A stretch of DNA of 64,000 bases from Ruminococcaceae bacterium UBA3818 (GCA_002369315.1 DFDW01000001.1:80379-144378), one strand, 5' to 3'. Positions 15,757-24,296 are shown, counted from the stretch's first letter. Notes: generated by a model not told the origin, from the letters alone. Numbers and translations are program-made.

Positions 15757-16749
15757 TTATAAAGAAACCTCTCCCGCAATATTTTCAGAAAAGATGCTCC
15801 GGACCTCATCCAAATCAGAGGTTCTTCCCAGCGCCCACATCAGTTTGGTCACCGCCGCTTCGCTGGTCATATCGTATCCCTGAATCACTCCTTTTTCTAA
15901 CGCCAGACGCCCGGTCTGATAAATGGAAAAATCGCTGCGCTCATATAAGCATTGACTGCAAACAACCACGGCGATTCCGTGCTCCACCAGGTTTTGCAGC
16001 TGAGAAACCAAATCCCGCCGGATAAAATGAAGGCCTCCCGCTCCAAACGCTTCTACTACAATACCTTTGTAATTCATATGCAGCAGCATATCAAAAATTT
16101 CCGGATTCAGCCCTGGCGTCAGCTTGACCAAAACCACGTCGCTGCATAACCGGTCTTCCAGGCGAAAGGGGCCGGTCAGCGGAAGCAAAACATCTTTGTT
16201 CAAACGCAGCCCAGTGGAATCGACCGTTGCCGCATAAGGGCCGTTGACACTTTCAAACGCGTCAAAGCCGGTGGTTCTGACCTTTACCGCTCTGGTACCC
16301 AGGATCACCTTCCGATTAAACGCCACAAACACGCCGGGTATCCCGCTGGCTGCCATGGCAAAAGCGCAGCGTAAATTTTCCACTCCGTCGGTCAGCGGAT
16401 GCAAAATCGGCAGCTGGGAACCTGTCAGCACCACCGGAATGGGAATGTTTCGCAGCATGAAAGAAAGAACGGACGCCGTGTAGGCCATCGTATCTGTCCC
16501 ATGCGTAACGACAATACCGTCATATCCGCTTTGCAGCTGCCCAATCTGACCGGCGATGAACTGCCACTCTTCCGGCTGAATGTTAGAACTATCCAGATTT
16601 AAAATATCTTTAAAGTCTACTTGATAGTTGGCAGTGATTCCCTCAATCATGTGCGCCAATCCACCGCTTTGCAGCGAAGGCTCCAATCCGTCCTCGCCCG
16701 GAACAGAAGCAATGGTACCGCCGGTTGTCAACAGCAGAATTTTTTTCAA
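15757..16749 (-). CDS. ansA: Type I L-asparaginase
   Basis: 330 residues, cytoplasmic; hydrolyses asparagine to aspartate and ammonia. Both catalytic triad motifs are present: TTGGTIAS at residues 8-15 and VVTHGTDTMAYTA, with the downstream Lys region (LTGSQLP). Absence of a signal peptide agrees with type I. The start is TTG at 16749 (MKKILLLTTGGT), preceded by AAAGGGCG. A promoter (TTGCAA-N17-TATAGT) lies 31-59 nt upstream; single gene. Confidence 0.95.
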   Translation of the reverse strand: MKKILLLTTGGTIASVPGEDGLEPSLQSGGLAHMIEGITANYQVDFKDILNLDSSNIQPEEWQFIAGQIGQLQSGYDGIVVTHGTDTMAYTASVLSFMLRNIPIPVVLTGSQLPILHPLTDGVENLRCAFAMAASGIPGVFVAFNRKVILGTRAVKVRTTGFDAFESVNGPYAATVDSTGLRLNKDVLLPLTGPFRLEDRLCSDVVLVKLTPGLNPEIFDMLLHMNYKGIVVEAFGAGGLHFIRRDLVSQLQNLVEHGIAVVVCSQCLYERSDFSIYQTGRLALEKGVIQGYDMTSEAAVTKLMWALGRTSDLDEVRSIFSENIAGEVSL

Positions 16750-16779
16750 TCCAATCGCCCTTTCCCTTTTTCTGTTCTT

Positions 16780-16808
16780 ACTATAATGGATTCTCTGTTA
16801 TTTTGCAA
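16780..16808 (-). promoter_or_regulatory. Promoter of ansA
   Basis: On the minus strand TTGCAA (16808-16803), 17-nt spacer, TATAGT (16785-16780). Confidence 0.75.
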
Positions 16809-16867
16809 GAAATCTTTCAAAATCTTTTTTTGTAAATTAAAATATTCTTTTCTTGCGAAAAAACAGA

Positions 16868-16896
16868 TTGTCGTTTTCAGGCTCCTGTGATACACT
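16868..16896 (+). promoter_or_regulatory. Promoter of the ferredoxin operon
   Basis: TTGTCG (16868-16873), 17-nt spacer, TACACT (16891-16896). It leaves an untranslated leader of about 100 nt before the ferredoxin ATG. Confidence 0.55.
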
Positions 16897-17003
16897 AAAT
16901 GGAAAAAGAATCCGCTGTTTTCTTTGCTTTTCCAAATCACCGATCAGCTGATATTTGGGCGAAATCCTCCCATACTAAGAAAAAAGAAAAGGAGGTTCTC
17001 GCC

Positions 17004-17195
17004 ATGAAGGCTTCTATTCATCGTGACGGATGCATTGGCTGCACTTTGTGCGCCACCGTCTGCCCCGAAGTGTTCTTCATGGCTGATGACGGGAAAGCCG
17101 CCGTCAGCCAAACGCCGGTGCCGGAAGCATTGCTGGCAAGCGTCCAAAACGCCCGCACGCAATGCCCTGTATCGGTGATCGACGTCGAGGAATAA
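17004..17195 (+). CDS. 4Fe-4S ferredoxin (monocluster type)
   Basis: 63 residues. Cluster ligands C10, C13, C16 (CIGCTLC) and the distant C54 (QCP) are those of the monocluster ferredoxins; C20 is an extra Cys in the first motif. It carries single electrons for anaerobic redox enzymes. The start at 17004 is set by AAGGAGG upstream. The next gene is 24 nt downstream on the same strand, so the two are probably an operon. Confidence 0.93.
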   Translation: MKASIHRDGCIGCTLCATVCPEVFFMADDGKAAVSQTPVPEALLASVQNARTQCPVSVIDVEE

Positions 17196-17219
17196 TATCC
17201 ACCGGAAAGGACTCTTGCC

Positions 17220-18281
17220 ATGAGACAACTTTTGCTTGAGCATCTTGAAAGATATCCGCTGATGCAGCCGCAGGACTGCGTGAAGCTATTCTATCAAAGC
17301 CGCATGGGATGTGGCCATTTTCTGTCCGGCTCTTCCCAGGTGCAGGCGCGCCTGCAAAAGGAATACCAAACTTGTCCCCACACCGGGCAGCTGCTGTTTG
17401 AGTCCCTGGGTCATGATTATTGCCGTCTGCATTTATCCGCCTTTGACGCTTCTGAACTTTCCCTGGAGACACTGGGAAATCTTTTTGTCTATTCGTCGCA
17501 GCAGCCGTCCGCAGGGGAAAACGCTTTGAAAGAGGATCTTCTTATGTTTGACACAATGGTCCGCAGCAAAGAGGTCCCTTTCGCTCTTTCCCATTGGGAA
17601 TCTTTCCTATCCCAGTACCAAAGCGCAGGATTCCCGGCCATCAGCCACAGCGACACCTACCGGCAGGCATATCATCCGTCTTATCGGGTGCTGCATCGTA
17701 TCTGCCGGGACTATTGGCCGGTTCTGGCAGCGGTCGACCAGCTGATGCGCAAAAAGGGCGGTGGCATCATCGCCATCGATGGCGGAAGCGGAACGGGAAA
17801 AAGCCGCCTCGCCAGCTTTTTATCCGCTATCTTCCCGGCCGCAGTCATTTATATGGACGACTTTTTTCTGCAGGGTTTTCAGCGCACCCCGCAGCGGCTG
17901 GCTGAGCCGGGCGGCAATCTGGATTACGAACGGTTCGCCGATCAGGTTGTCTGTCCCCTTCGCGCCGGCAAGCCCTTTTCGTATGAAATTTTTGATTGCA
18001 CCTGCGGCAAGCTGTCTGGCGTCCGGGCTGTAGGCGATTCGCCGATCCGCATTGTGGAAGGCGTTTACAGCCTGCACCCCCAGTGGAACAGTCTGTTTGA
18101 TTTGAAAATTTTCCTCTCCGCGGACCTGCCGGTCCGGCTGGGTCGGATTGAAAAACGAAGCGGGCAGTTCCTGCTTCAAAAATTCCAGGAAGAGTGGATT
18201 CCAAAAGAGGATCTTTACTTTGACACGTTTTCCATACCGGATCAGGCTGATATCGTTGTGGATACCGGAACGTTTTTCTAA
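17220..18281 (+). CDS. Two-domain protein: unknown N-terminal domain plus uridine-kinase-like P-loop domain
   Basis: 353 residues. Residues 1-165 form a domain I do not recognise (MQPQDCVKLFYQSRMGCGHFL, LGNLFVYSS, HPSYRVLHRICRDYW). Residues 180-353 are a nucleoside/phosphoribulokinase-type P-loop kinase: Walker A GGSGTGKS at 188-195, the acceptor-region DDFF, EGVYSLHP (as in uridine kinases), and an arginine-containing lid (RLGRIEKRSG). Likely phosphorylates a small hydroxylated substrate; which one cannot be told. AAAGGA precedes the ATG. Follows ferredoxin in the same unit and ends at a strong terminator. Confidence 0.82.
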   Translation: MRQLLLEHLERYPLMQPQDCVKLFYQSRMGCGHFLSGSSQVQARLQKEYQTCPHTGQLLFESLGHDYCRLHLSAFDASELSLETLGNLFVYSSQQPSAGENALKEDLLMFDTMVRSKEVPFALSHWESFLSQYQSAGFPAISHSDTYRQAYHPSYRVLHRICRDYWPVLAAVDQLMRKKGGGIIAIDGGSGTGKSRLASFLSAIFPAAVIYMDDFFLQGFQRTPQRLAEPGGNLDYERFADQVVCPLRAGKPFSYEIFDCTCGKLSGVRAVGDSPIRIVEGVYSLHPQWNSLFDLKIFLSADLPVRLGRIEKRSGQFLLQKFQEEWIPKEDLYFDTFSIPDQADIVVDTGTFF

Positions 18282-18330
18282 GATGGAATTTCCTGCCCGG
18301 AGAAATTTTCCGCTTTTCCCGCAATTTCTG

Positions 18331-18375
18331 CCAATCAAAAAAGCAGCCTTTTTGCAGGCTGCTTTTTGATTGGAA
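18331..18375. terminator. Bidirectional terminator
   Basis: An 18-bp near-perfect stem (CCAATCAAAAAAGCAGCC against GGCTGCTTTTTGATTGG) with T/A tracts built into the arms, between convergent genes. Confidence 0.92.
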
Positions 18376-18438
18376 TAATTCACGACAAAACAAGATCGAT
18401 GCTTGTTCCCAACCTTTTTTCTTCGAAAGCCTTTGTTG

Positions 18439-19671
18439 CTATTGAGCGGCGGAGGCTTCTTTTGTTTTTTGGGAAAAAGCAACCGGCAAAAACACCAGTA
18501 TCGACAGGATCGCCACCCCCATCGCTGACGCGGACAAAGGAATGAGGCCCCAGGAATCCAGAATCAGACCCGCTGTATAGTTGCCGATAATCCCACCCAA
18601 AGCCGAAGTCATCGCCGTTCCAAAAGCAATTGCCGTTACGTTCAGCTGTTTTGGGGTATTGCGGCAGATATATTCTACAAAGATATACACATAAGCGCCA
18701 TAGCTGATTCCCTCTGCCACTCGTCCGGCGACAAGAAGCGGCATAGAAGAGGCGATCAGGAAAAAGAAATCTTTCAGCACGACGCCAAAAAGGGCAAACA
18801 GATGCAGTCCGCCCAATGGATACCGGCGCATGATCCGTCCCATTAACATCATGGAAGGAAACTCCATCACAGCGGAAACAAACATCAGCATCCCCAATTC
18901 GCCGCTGCCGCCTCCGACGTTGAACACGTAGTTGCTGATAAAGCACCCGGTGGACTTATTGGCAATGTTGTATAAAAGGCAGCTGAGTACGAAAAAAACA
19001 TAAGGTTTATTCCGCAGCAGAATTTTAGTGGCCTCCAGCCCGGAAATTCTCTGGACTTCCTCCTGACCCTGGGTCGCTTTCCGCTGCTTGTTGCGGCAGG
19101 GTGTTTCCTCCAAAAGTCCAACGCACACAAGCATCAGCACGGCAAACAAAAGGAAACTTGACGCAACAATTCCGTCTCCCAGCATCGCAATCATATTACC
19201 GAATGCCAGCGCCGTCAGAGCATACAACACCGAACCGGCGCTGCGGGTCAAGGGATACTGAACCTGCGGGTCTTTCTCATGCAGCGCCATGGTCCAGGAA
19301 TCGATCAACGAGGCCGATGGATAAAACAAAATCGCCTGCAGGACGATCGCCGCATAACATAAAATAGGGTTGGCAAACGACGCTTGCAGCAAAAACGCCA
19401 TCGGAATTGCCATTGCTGTCGTTAAAAGCAGAAATTTTTTGCAGGTAATAAACGAGTCAATGAAATAGCCAATCAACGGCTGAGTCACCAAAGTTGCCAC
19501 CGCAATCAACACTTGTGCCTGCGCGCATTGTACATTGCTGTAACCGTGGTTTTGCAAATATAAAACGATAAAGCCAAAATAGGTACAATAAGCACACCAG
19601 TAAAAGCCCTGAATGCCCATCAAAAGAAGATTTTTGCGACCCAAAGCTTGGAACACCCTGCGCATACGCAT
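18439..19671 (-). CDS. MFS transporter
   Basis: 410 residues with 12 predicted helices in two halves of six, and a central charged loop at about residues 195-215 (NKQRKATQGQEE). The pattern resembles the sugar/nucleoside-proton symporter-like MFS subfamily (early helices ILFYPSASLIDSW, then GMLMFVSAVMEFP in the second half), but the substrate is unknown. AAAGGAG lies 3 nt before the first ATG and 9 nt before the second (residue 3), so the true start may be the latter. No linked enzyme genes. Confidence 0.85.
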   Translation of the reverse strand: MRMRRVFQALGRKNLLLMGIQGFYWCAYCTYFGFIVLYLQNHGYSNVQCAQAQVLIAVATLVTQPLIGYFIDSFITCKKFLLLTTAMAIPMAFLLQASFANPILCYAAIVLQAILFYPSASLIDSWTMALHEKDPQVQYPLTRSAGSVLYALTALAFGNMIAMLGDGIVASSFLLFAVLMLVCVGLLEETPCRNKQRKATQGQEEVQRISGLEATKILLRNKPYVFFVLSCLLYNIANKSTGCFISNYVFNVGGGSGELGMLMFVSAVMEFPSMMLMGRIMRRYPLGGLHLFALFGVVLKDFFFLIASSMPLLVAGRVAEGISYGAYVYIFVEYICRNTPKQLNVTAIAFGTAMTSALGGIIGNYTAGLILDSWGLIPLSASAMGVAILSILVFLPVAFSQKTKEASAAQ

Positions 19672-19810
19672 TTTCTCCTTTCACCGACAAATTTGGATTG
19701 ATAACAGGATACCACATTTCTTTCAGCCCGTAAAGGAAAAAGCGCCGCTTTTTTCAGGCAGAAATTTTCCAAATCAAAAGCCTCTTGGTTTCTCCGTTTG
19801 GGAGCTATCG

Positions 19811-19851
19811 TAAAAGGCTTCCCGCCTGTTTTCCGAGCGGGAAGCCTTTTA
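19811..19851. terminator. Bidirectional terminator at the end of the 5-oxoproline operon
   Basis: AAAAGGCTTCCCGC against GCGGGAAGCCTTTT, 14-bp stem and 11-nt loop. Confidence 0.88.
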
Positions 19852-19866
19852 GAAAATCATATGAGA

Positions 19867-20304
19867 TTATTTCTTTTCTTCCATAAAGGTGCGCCAACTG
19901 CCATGCTCCAGTTCGATCACCGGATTGTCCGGCGTTCCCAGATCGTCGGGTACGTAATAGTAAACATACGCCTCCTCTGTCTCTCCGCTTTCCAGGTTCT
20001 CGACCGGCAAAAGCAAGCGTGCATATTCGTTGCGCGGATCTTCCGGGCCATGATAGCCTTCGATGTCATCCATGATGTCAATCACGGCCGCAAAGTCTTT
20101 CAGTTCGACCAGTTCGCCGTAGACCCAGCCATCTCCCTGTTTCATCGCAGGGTAACCCCGGTTGACCATATGGAAAACTTTTCCTCGGGTCCGTGCGGGA
20201 ACCATTGACGCCTCCTGCCCAACCAGCGCTTTATCGTAGTTGTAAAAGCCTTTCATCAATGTTCCGTATACGAACATTTTTCTGGGAGATTTCGGTTCTA
20301 TCAT
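19867..20304 (-). CDS. Gamma-glutamylcyclotransferase family protein
   Basis: 145 residues of the AIG2/GGCT-like fold. Substrate-loop motif VYGTLMKG is at residues 12-19, and the catalytic-type Glu occurs in DDIEGYHG at about residue 83. Enzymes of this family release 5-oxoproline from gamma-glutamyl peptides or amines. The ATG shares four bases with the pcp stop (ATGA), so translation is coupled. In this operon it would be a second source of 5-oxoproline next to Pcp. Exact substrate unknown. Confidence 0.85.
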   Translation of the reverse strand: MIEPKSPRKMFVYGTLMKGFYNYDKALVGQEASMVPARTRGKVFHMVNRGYPAMKQGDGWVYGELVELKDFAAVIDIMDDIEGYHGPEDPRNEYARLLLPVENLESGETEEAYVYYYVPDDLGTPDNPVIELEHGSWRTFMEEKK

Positions 20305-20945
20305 CAGTGAATTTCGCCTCCTACGGCTTGGATATCTTTTTCATTTTTCACGATGGCCTCCACCGCAGCTTCCAGCGCTTCGGTGATATCCGCCAACGCC
20401 ATCGACGGCATATTGGGCTTCGTCACAACCTGATTGGTGATAAAAGGTACATGGATGAATCCGCCGCGCACCCCCGGGAACTCCTTGTCGATATAGTACA
20501 GCACACCATACATTACGTGGTTGCACACGAAAGTCCCCGCCGAGTTGGACAGCGAAGCCGGCAATCCTTTTGCCTTAATCGCTTCCACCATTGCCTTTAC
20601 CGGAAGGCTGGAAAAATACGCCGGCGCGCCGTCGGCGAAGACCGGCACATCGACCGGCTGATTGCCCTCATTGTCTTTGATGCGCGCGTCATCCACATTG
20701 ATAGCTACCCGCTCGGGGGTTACGCCGAAACGTCCGCCTGCCTGGCCGATACTCAAAACCACATCCGGTTTCTCCGCTTTCATGGTCTCATGGATTTTTT
20801 CTACCGATTTGTGAAAAACAGTCGGGATTTCCAGTTTTACAATTTTAGCACCTGCAATTTCGTCCTTCATCAGCTTGACCGCTTCCAAAGCAGGATTAAC
20901 CGATTCTCCTCCGAACGGGTCAAAGCCAGTAATCAAAATTTTCAT
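20304..20945 (-). CDS. pcp: Pyroglutamyl-peptidase I
   Basis: 213 residues; removes N-terminal 5-oxoproline (pyroglutamate) from peptides. The family elements are visible: ITGFDPFGGE at the N-terminus, the catalytic Cys in GTFVCNHVMYG, and the catalytic His in GFIHVPF, with a Glu upstream in the QAGGRFGVTPERV segment. The start at 20945 is set by AAAGGAG 5 nt before the ATG. It follows the two DUF969/DUF979 transporter genes after about 130 nt that contain a strong hairpin. Confidence 0.95.
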   Translation of the reverse strand: MKILITGFDPFGGESVNPALEAVKLMKDEIAGAKIVKLEIPTVFHKSVEKIHETMKAEKPDVVLSIGQAGGRFGVTPERVAINVDDARIKDNEGNQPVDVPVFADGAPAYFSSLPVKAMVEAIKAKGLPASLSNSAGTFVCNHVMYGVLYYIDKEFPGVRGGFIHVPFITNQVVTKPNMPSMALADITEALEAAVEAIVKNEKDIQAVGGEIH

Positions 20946-20979
20946 AACTTCTCCTTTCAAATCAAAATGAGATTATAAC

Positions 20980-21008
20980 ACCGCACGGCCCTGAAAGGAC
21001 CGTGCGGT
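20980..21008 (-). terminator. Internal hairpin between the DUF979 gene and pcp
   Basis: ACCGCACGG against CCGTGCGGT, a 9-bp GC-rich stem with further CC/GG pairing inside. On the minus strand it is followed by TTATAAT rather than a T-run, so it may be a partial terminator/processing site that lowers pcp expression, and the TTATAAT might be an extra -10 for pcp. Confidence 0.45.
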
Positions 21009-21075
21009 ATTTGTCTTATTCCAAACAGATATCTCTGTAGCTGTTTTCAAGCTGCCTTTTTGTTAAAACGCAACA

Positions 21076-22017
21076 TTAAAACGCCAGGAAGTACATCAGG
21101 AAAATATGGATGATCAGCATGACAACAGCAGTGGGAGCCTGTGCCTTGATGACCGCATATTTGCTCTTGGTTTCCAACAGAGCCGCGGGCATAATGTTGA
21201 AGTTCGCAGCCATGGGGGTCAACAGCGTTCCGCAGTAACCAGCGGTCAGGCCCATTGCGCCGACCACGACAGGATCTGCTCCCTGCATGATCAGGAACGG
21301 GATGCCGATACCTACAGTGATTACCGAGAAAGCAGCGAAACCGTTGCCCATGATGATGGTGAACAGCGCCATGCCGATGCAGTATACCGCTACCGCGATG
21401 AAACGGCTGCCTTCCGGAATGATGCTGGCTACGCCCTTGGAAATAACATCGCCAACGCCGCAGGCGGTGAACAAAACGCCCAGCGCTGCCAGAAGCTGCG
21501 GCAGGAACGCCACGGAACCCATGTTATCCAACAGACGGTTACCCTCTGTTACGATGCTCTTAGCCGGTGCTTTGGTGATGGCGAATACTGCGATAGCGCC
21601 AAAGATAGCCGATACACCAATCGCGTTGTTGCCGGATACCAGTCCCAGCGCAGCGGCGATAACGGATACCAAAGCAAGCATTAAAGCCGGGATAAAGATC
21701 TTATAACCAATGCGGTCCGCATTGGCGCGGGTTTCTTCTTTGCTCGGAACGTCGTTTTTGGTCTGTACCACGCCGCCGATTGCGGTGAGAACCGCGCTGA
21801 CAACGATCAGAACGCCGACGATCCAAGACGGGATATATTTTCCGACGATAAAGCATACGCCCATGATGACCCAGAACAGACCGGTGGTCACATGTTTGGC
21901 GGTGGTAGTGTCACGAAACGCCTTCACACCGTTGGCGATAAATACCAAACCGATAATGGCGAAGAAAACCTCAGCCAAAATAGGATTGTAAATGCTGGTG
22001 ATTTCACTTGGAATCAT
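21076..22017 (-). CDS. 5-oxoproline transporter candidate, DUF979 subunit
   Basis: 313 residues with about eight to ten hydrophobic segments. The sequence (ITSIYNPILAEVFFAIIGLVFIANG at the start, GNGFAAFSVITVGIGIPFLIMQGADP, GLTAGYCGTLLTPMAANFN) matches DUF979. This family is regularly encoded with DUF969 and pyrrolidone-carboxylate peptidase, and both are described as subunits of a 5-oxoproline transporter. AAGGAGG precedes the ATG. Gap to the DUF969 gene is 31 nt. Confidence 0.85.
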   Translation of the reverse strand: MIPSEITSIYNPILAEVFFAIIGLVFIANGVKAFRDTTTAKHVTTGLFWVIMGVCFIVGKYIPSWIVGVLIVVSAVLTAIGGVVQTKNDVPSKEETRANADRIGYKIFIPALMLALVSVIAAALGLVSGNNAIGVSAIFGAIAVFAITKAPAKSIVTEGNRLLDNMGSVAFLPQLLAALGVLFTACGVGDVISKGVASIIPEGSRFIAVAVYCIGMALFTIIMGNGFAAFSVITVGIGIPFLIMQGADPVVVGAMGLTAGYCGTLLTPMAANFNIMPAALLETKSKYAVIKAQAPTAVVMLIIHIFLMYFLAF

Positions 22018-22048
22018 ACTAAATACGCCTCCTTACAGTATCCTGCTC

Positions 22049-22750
22049 TTATTTGGTGGCAGAAGACTTCTTCGCATATCTGGCGACCAGTTTGCGGTCC
22101 ACAAAGAAGTTCATCACGATACCAACGACCATAATAACGATTGCGATCGGCCAAGAAGCCATTGCGATCTGCAGCGCATCGACTTCATAACCCTGAGCGA
22201 CCAAAGTAGATACGATCAGCAGGGTACCGGAAGCGCCCATAAAGCAGTTCTGGCCAAAGAAGTTACCGTAGTTCTCCGTCGCTGCGGAAGCACCTTTGAT
22301 TTCGTCTTCGCCCTTTTCGTCGATCTCGCCGAATTTAACATAAGCAGCACCTTCCGCCATCGGCAGGATGATGGGACGGATAAACTGAACATGACCGCCC
22401 AGGCGCAGAGAAAATGCGGCGGAAAGAGTACGGATGATCAGCCATACAGAAAGCAGGCCGCCGGTGGTGAGTTTGCTGAGTTTTTTGATGAAGTCCGTTG
22501 CTTTGTCTTTCAGTCCGTACCGCTCACAGATACCGATAATACCAACAGTCAAAGCAAACAGCGTTGCGGTACGCTGAGAAACAAACGAAGACCCAAGAGT
22601 TTCAAAAATTCCCATAAAAGTCATCGTTCCGTTCATCATTGCTACCAAACCTGTAATGATGCCCGCTGCAACAACCGTTGCAATCGTGTCCCATTTGAGG
22701 ATAAATCCTACCACAACAAACAGAACACCGACGAGTTTAAATAGTTCCAT
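22049..22750 (-). CDS. 5-oxoproline transporter candidate, DUF969 subunit
   Basis: 233 residues, five to six hydrophobic segments. Core features: LVGVLFVVVGFILKWD at the start, SQRTATLFALTVGIIGICERYG, IRTLSAAFSLRLGGHVQF and ENYGNFFGQNCFMGASG match DUF969. The ATG at 22750 is chosen for the AAAAGGAGG site; an upstream in-frame ATG at 22840 lies in the promoter. First gene of the four-gene operon DUF969-DUF979-pcp-GGCT. Confidence 0.85.
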   Translation of the reverse strand: MELFKLVGVLFVVVGFILKWDTIATVVAAGIITGLVAMMNGTMTFMGIFETLGSSFVSQRTATLFALTVGIIGICERYGLKDKATDFIKKLSKLTTGGLLSVWLIIRTLSAAFSLRLGGHVQFIRPIILPMAEGAAYVKFGEIDEKGEDEIKGASAATENYGNFFGQNCFMGASGTLLIVSTLVAQGYEVDALQIAMASWPIAIVIMVVGIVMNFFVDRKLVARYAKKSSATK

Positions 22751-22770
22751 ACAGTTTCCTCCTTTTATGT

Positions 22771-22840
22771 ACGCAAACCTCAAAATTCTTTGCGTGCTGA
22801 ACTGTAAGTTCATAGTAACAGAAAATATACTAAAATTCAA
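22771..22840 (-). promoter_or_regulatory. Promoter and operator-like palindromes of the 5-oxoproline operon
   Basis: Minus strand: TTGAAT (22840-22835), 17-nt spacer, TACTAT (22817-22812). A perfect palindrome TGAACT-GTA-AGTTCA (22798-22812) abuts the -10 box, a classic repressor position. A second inverted repeat ACGCAAA-N11-TTTGCGT (22771-22795) lies in the leader just before the ribosome site. Confidence 0.7.
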
Positions 22841-22984
22841 TATATTTGTTAATATTTTTTATTGAAATTATTTATAAACTTCATAAAATATACGATAACC
22901 GGTTTAAAAAATGACGATTTTTCTTCATTTGCATCCATGGGTCAACGGGGATATAATAAGGCAAAAAGGGAAAGGGATGATAAC

Positions 22985-23617
22985 ATGCAGCTTATTTTTC
23001 CGATTTTGCCGGAGCTGCTCCTGCCCGGGGATTTCGCGCAATTTTGGGGTCCCGATGCAGAGGAAATCCGCGGATCGCAATTTTCCGGGCAAAAGATGCA
23101 GGCGCTGGAATTGCGGGGATGCGACGTGGACCAATGCGTCTTTTCCAACTGCCGGTTTATCCAATGCCGCCTGGAAAGCTGCCGGTTTTGTGATGTGATA
23201 TTCGATTCCTGCGACCTTTCCAATCTGCAGCTGCCGAATTGCTCGTTCCGCCGGACGGTATTCAAAAACTGCAAATTATCCGGCTCGATCTTTTCCGAAG
23301 CGGCGTTCCGTGACACTGCTTTTCAGCACGTCGTAGCACCTTATACCAATTTTTTGAACAGCAAATGGAAAAACTGTCTGCTGCAGCACAGCGATTTTTC
23401 CGAAGCTTTTTTTGCCGAAGCGGTCTTTTCCTCCCTGTCGCTGGAAGAAACCCGGCTGACAAGGTCCGATTTTTCCCGCGCCAAGCTTGATAAAGCGGAT
23501 TATCGCTCCTGCGATATCCGGGATGTCCGCTGGGAGCTCTCTCAGCTGCGGGGCTGTGTGATTTCCTATGAACAGGCAGCGGATCTTGCGCGTGCCGCCG
23601 GGATTTCGGTCCAATAA
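22985..23617 (+). CDS. Pentapeptide-repeat protein, Cys-rich
   Basis: 210 residues. From about residue 30 to 190 it follows the A(D/N)LXX-like five-residue pattern of right-handed quadrilateral beta-helix proteins (for example FSNCRFIQCRLESCRF, ADYRSCDIRDVRW). An unusual number of the core positions in the first half are Cys. Such proteins can mimic DNA (gyrase/topoisomerase protection) or act as scaffolds; the role here is unknown. ATG at 22985 is preceded by AAAGGG and fits a MQLIFPILPELL start. Divergent from the 5-oxoproline operon. Confidence 0.88.
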   Translation: MQLIFPILPELLLPGDFAQFWGPDAEEIRGSQFSGQKMQALELRGCDVDQCVFSNCRFIQCRLESCRFCDVIFDSCDLSNLQLPNCSFRRTVFKNCKLSGSIFSEAAFRDTAFQHVVAPYTNFLNSKWKNCLLQHSDFSEAFFAEAVFSSLSLEETRLTRSDFSRAKLDKADYRSCDIRDVRWELSQLRGCVISYEQAADLARAAGISVQ

Positions 23618-23663
23618 AAAGCCGCCCCGCGCAAAAAGCACAGAGCGGCGCCAAAAATCCCGG

Positions 23664-24296
23664 TTAATACCCCAGCGTTTCGCCTACAATGATCACCTTT
23701 ACCCGGCCCGGTGTGCGCTGCATTCCCATCCGGACATAATCGCAGCAGATCCGCCCGTCCGACCGGCAATGCACACACTCTCCTACCGTAGCGCAGGGCG
23801 CCGGTAGGCCCAGGCGAACCGCGTTAGCCGGCGCCGCGACTTTTTCGACCCTCCTCACTGCCTCTTCCCCGTCGGCGACGATCTTGTTGTATCCGGCCAC
23901 CACAATCACCTGCTTGGGGCCAAACAGCATTGCCGCGACCCGGTTGCCGTTGCCGTCCACATTATAAAGCTCCCCCTCTTCGGTCAGCGCGTTGGTGCTG
24001 GTAAAATAGGTGTCGGCAAAGAAAGCTTCCCGCATCACCCGCTGAACATCCGCGTTTTTCGCGTATCGGTCCAGATGGTGATATTTCCCGCTGTTTAAAT
24101 GATCGATAACGCCTGCCTCAAATAATGTCATGGAACCGCCTGCCGCCACGGTTTCTCCCGGCCGGCACAGTTGATCCACAAGGGACACCACTTCCGCTTT
24201 GGTCGGAGCGTAATATGCTTCCATCCGGTTCTTTTTCAGGTTTTCGATGGTTTTTTCTATTCGCTTGTCCATAATTTTCCGCAAATTCTGATCCAT
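23664..24296 (-). CDS. LUD-domain protein (LutC-like)
   Basis: 210 residues of the LUD (DUF162) family seen in lactate-utilisation proteins LutB/LutC. Visible features: RKIMDKRIEKTIENLKKN, VAAGGSMTLFEAGV, STNALTEEGELYNVDGNGNRVAAMLFGPKQVIVVAGYNKIV and a C-terminal Cys cluster (CATVGECVHCRSDGRICC). A single LUD protein without Lut partners is common in Clostridia and its role is unknown. ATG at 24296 follows GGAGGG; upstream in-frame codons are noncoding leader. Confidence 0.88.
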   Translation of the reverse strand: MDQNLRKIMDKRIEKTIENLKKNRMEAYYAPTKAEVVSLVDQLCRPGETVAAGGSMTLFEAGVIDHLNSGKYHHLDRYAKNADVQRVMREAFFADTYFTSTNALTEEGELYNVDGNGNRVAAMLFGPKQVIVVAGYNKIVADGEEAVRRVEKVAAPANAVRLGLPAPCATVGECVHCRSDGRICCDYVRMGMQRTPGRVKVIIVGETLGY

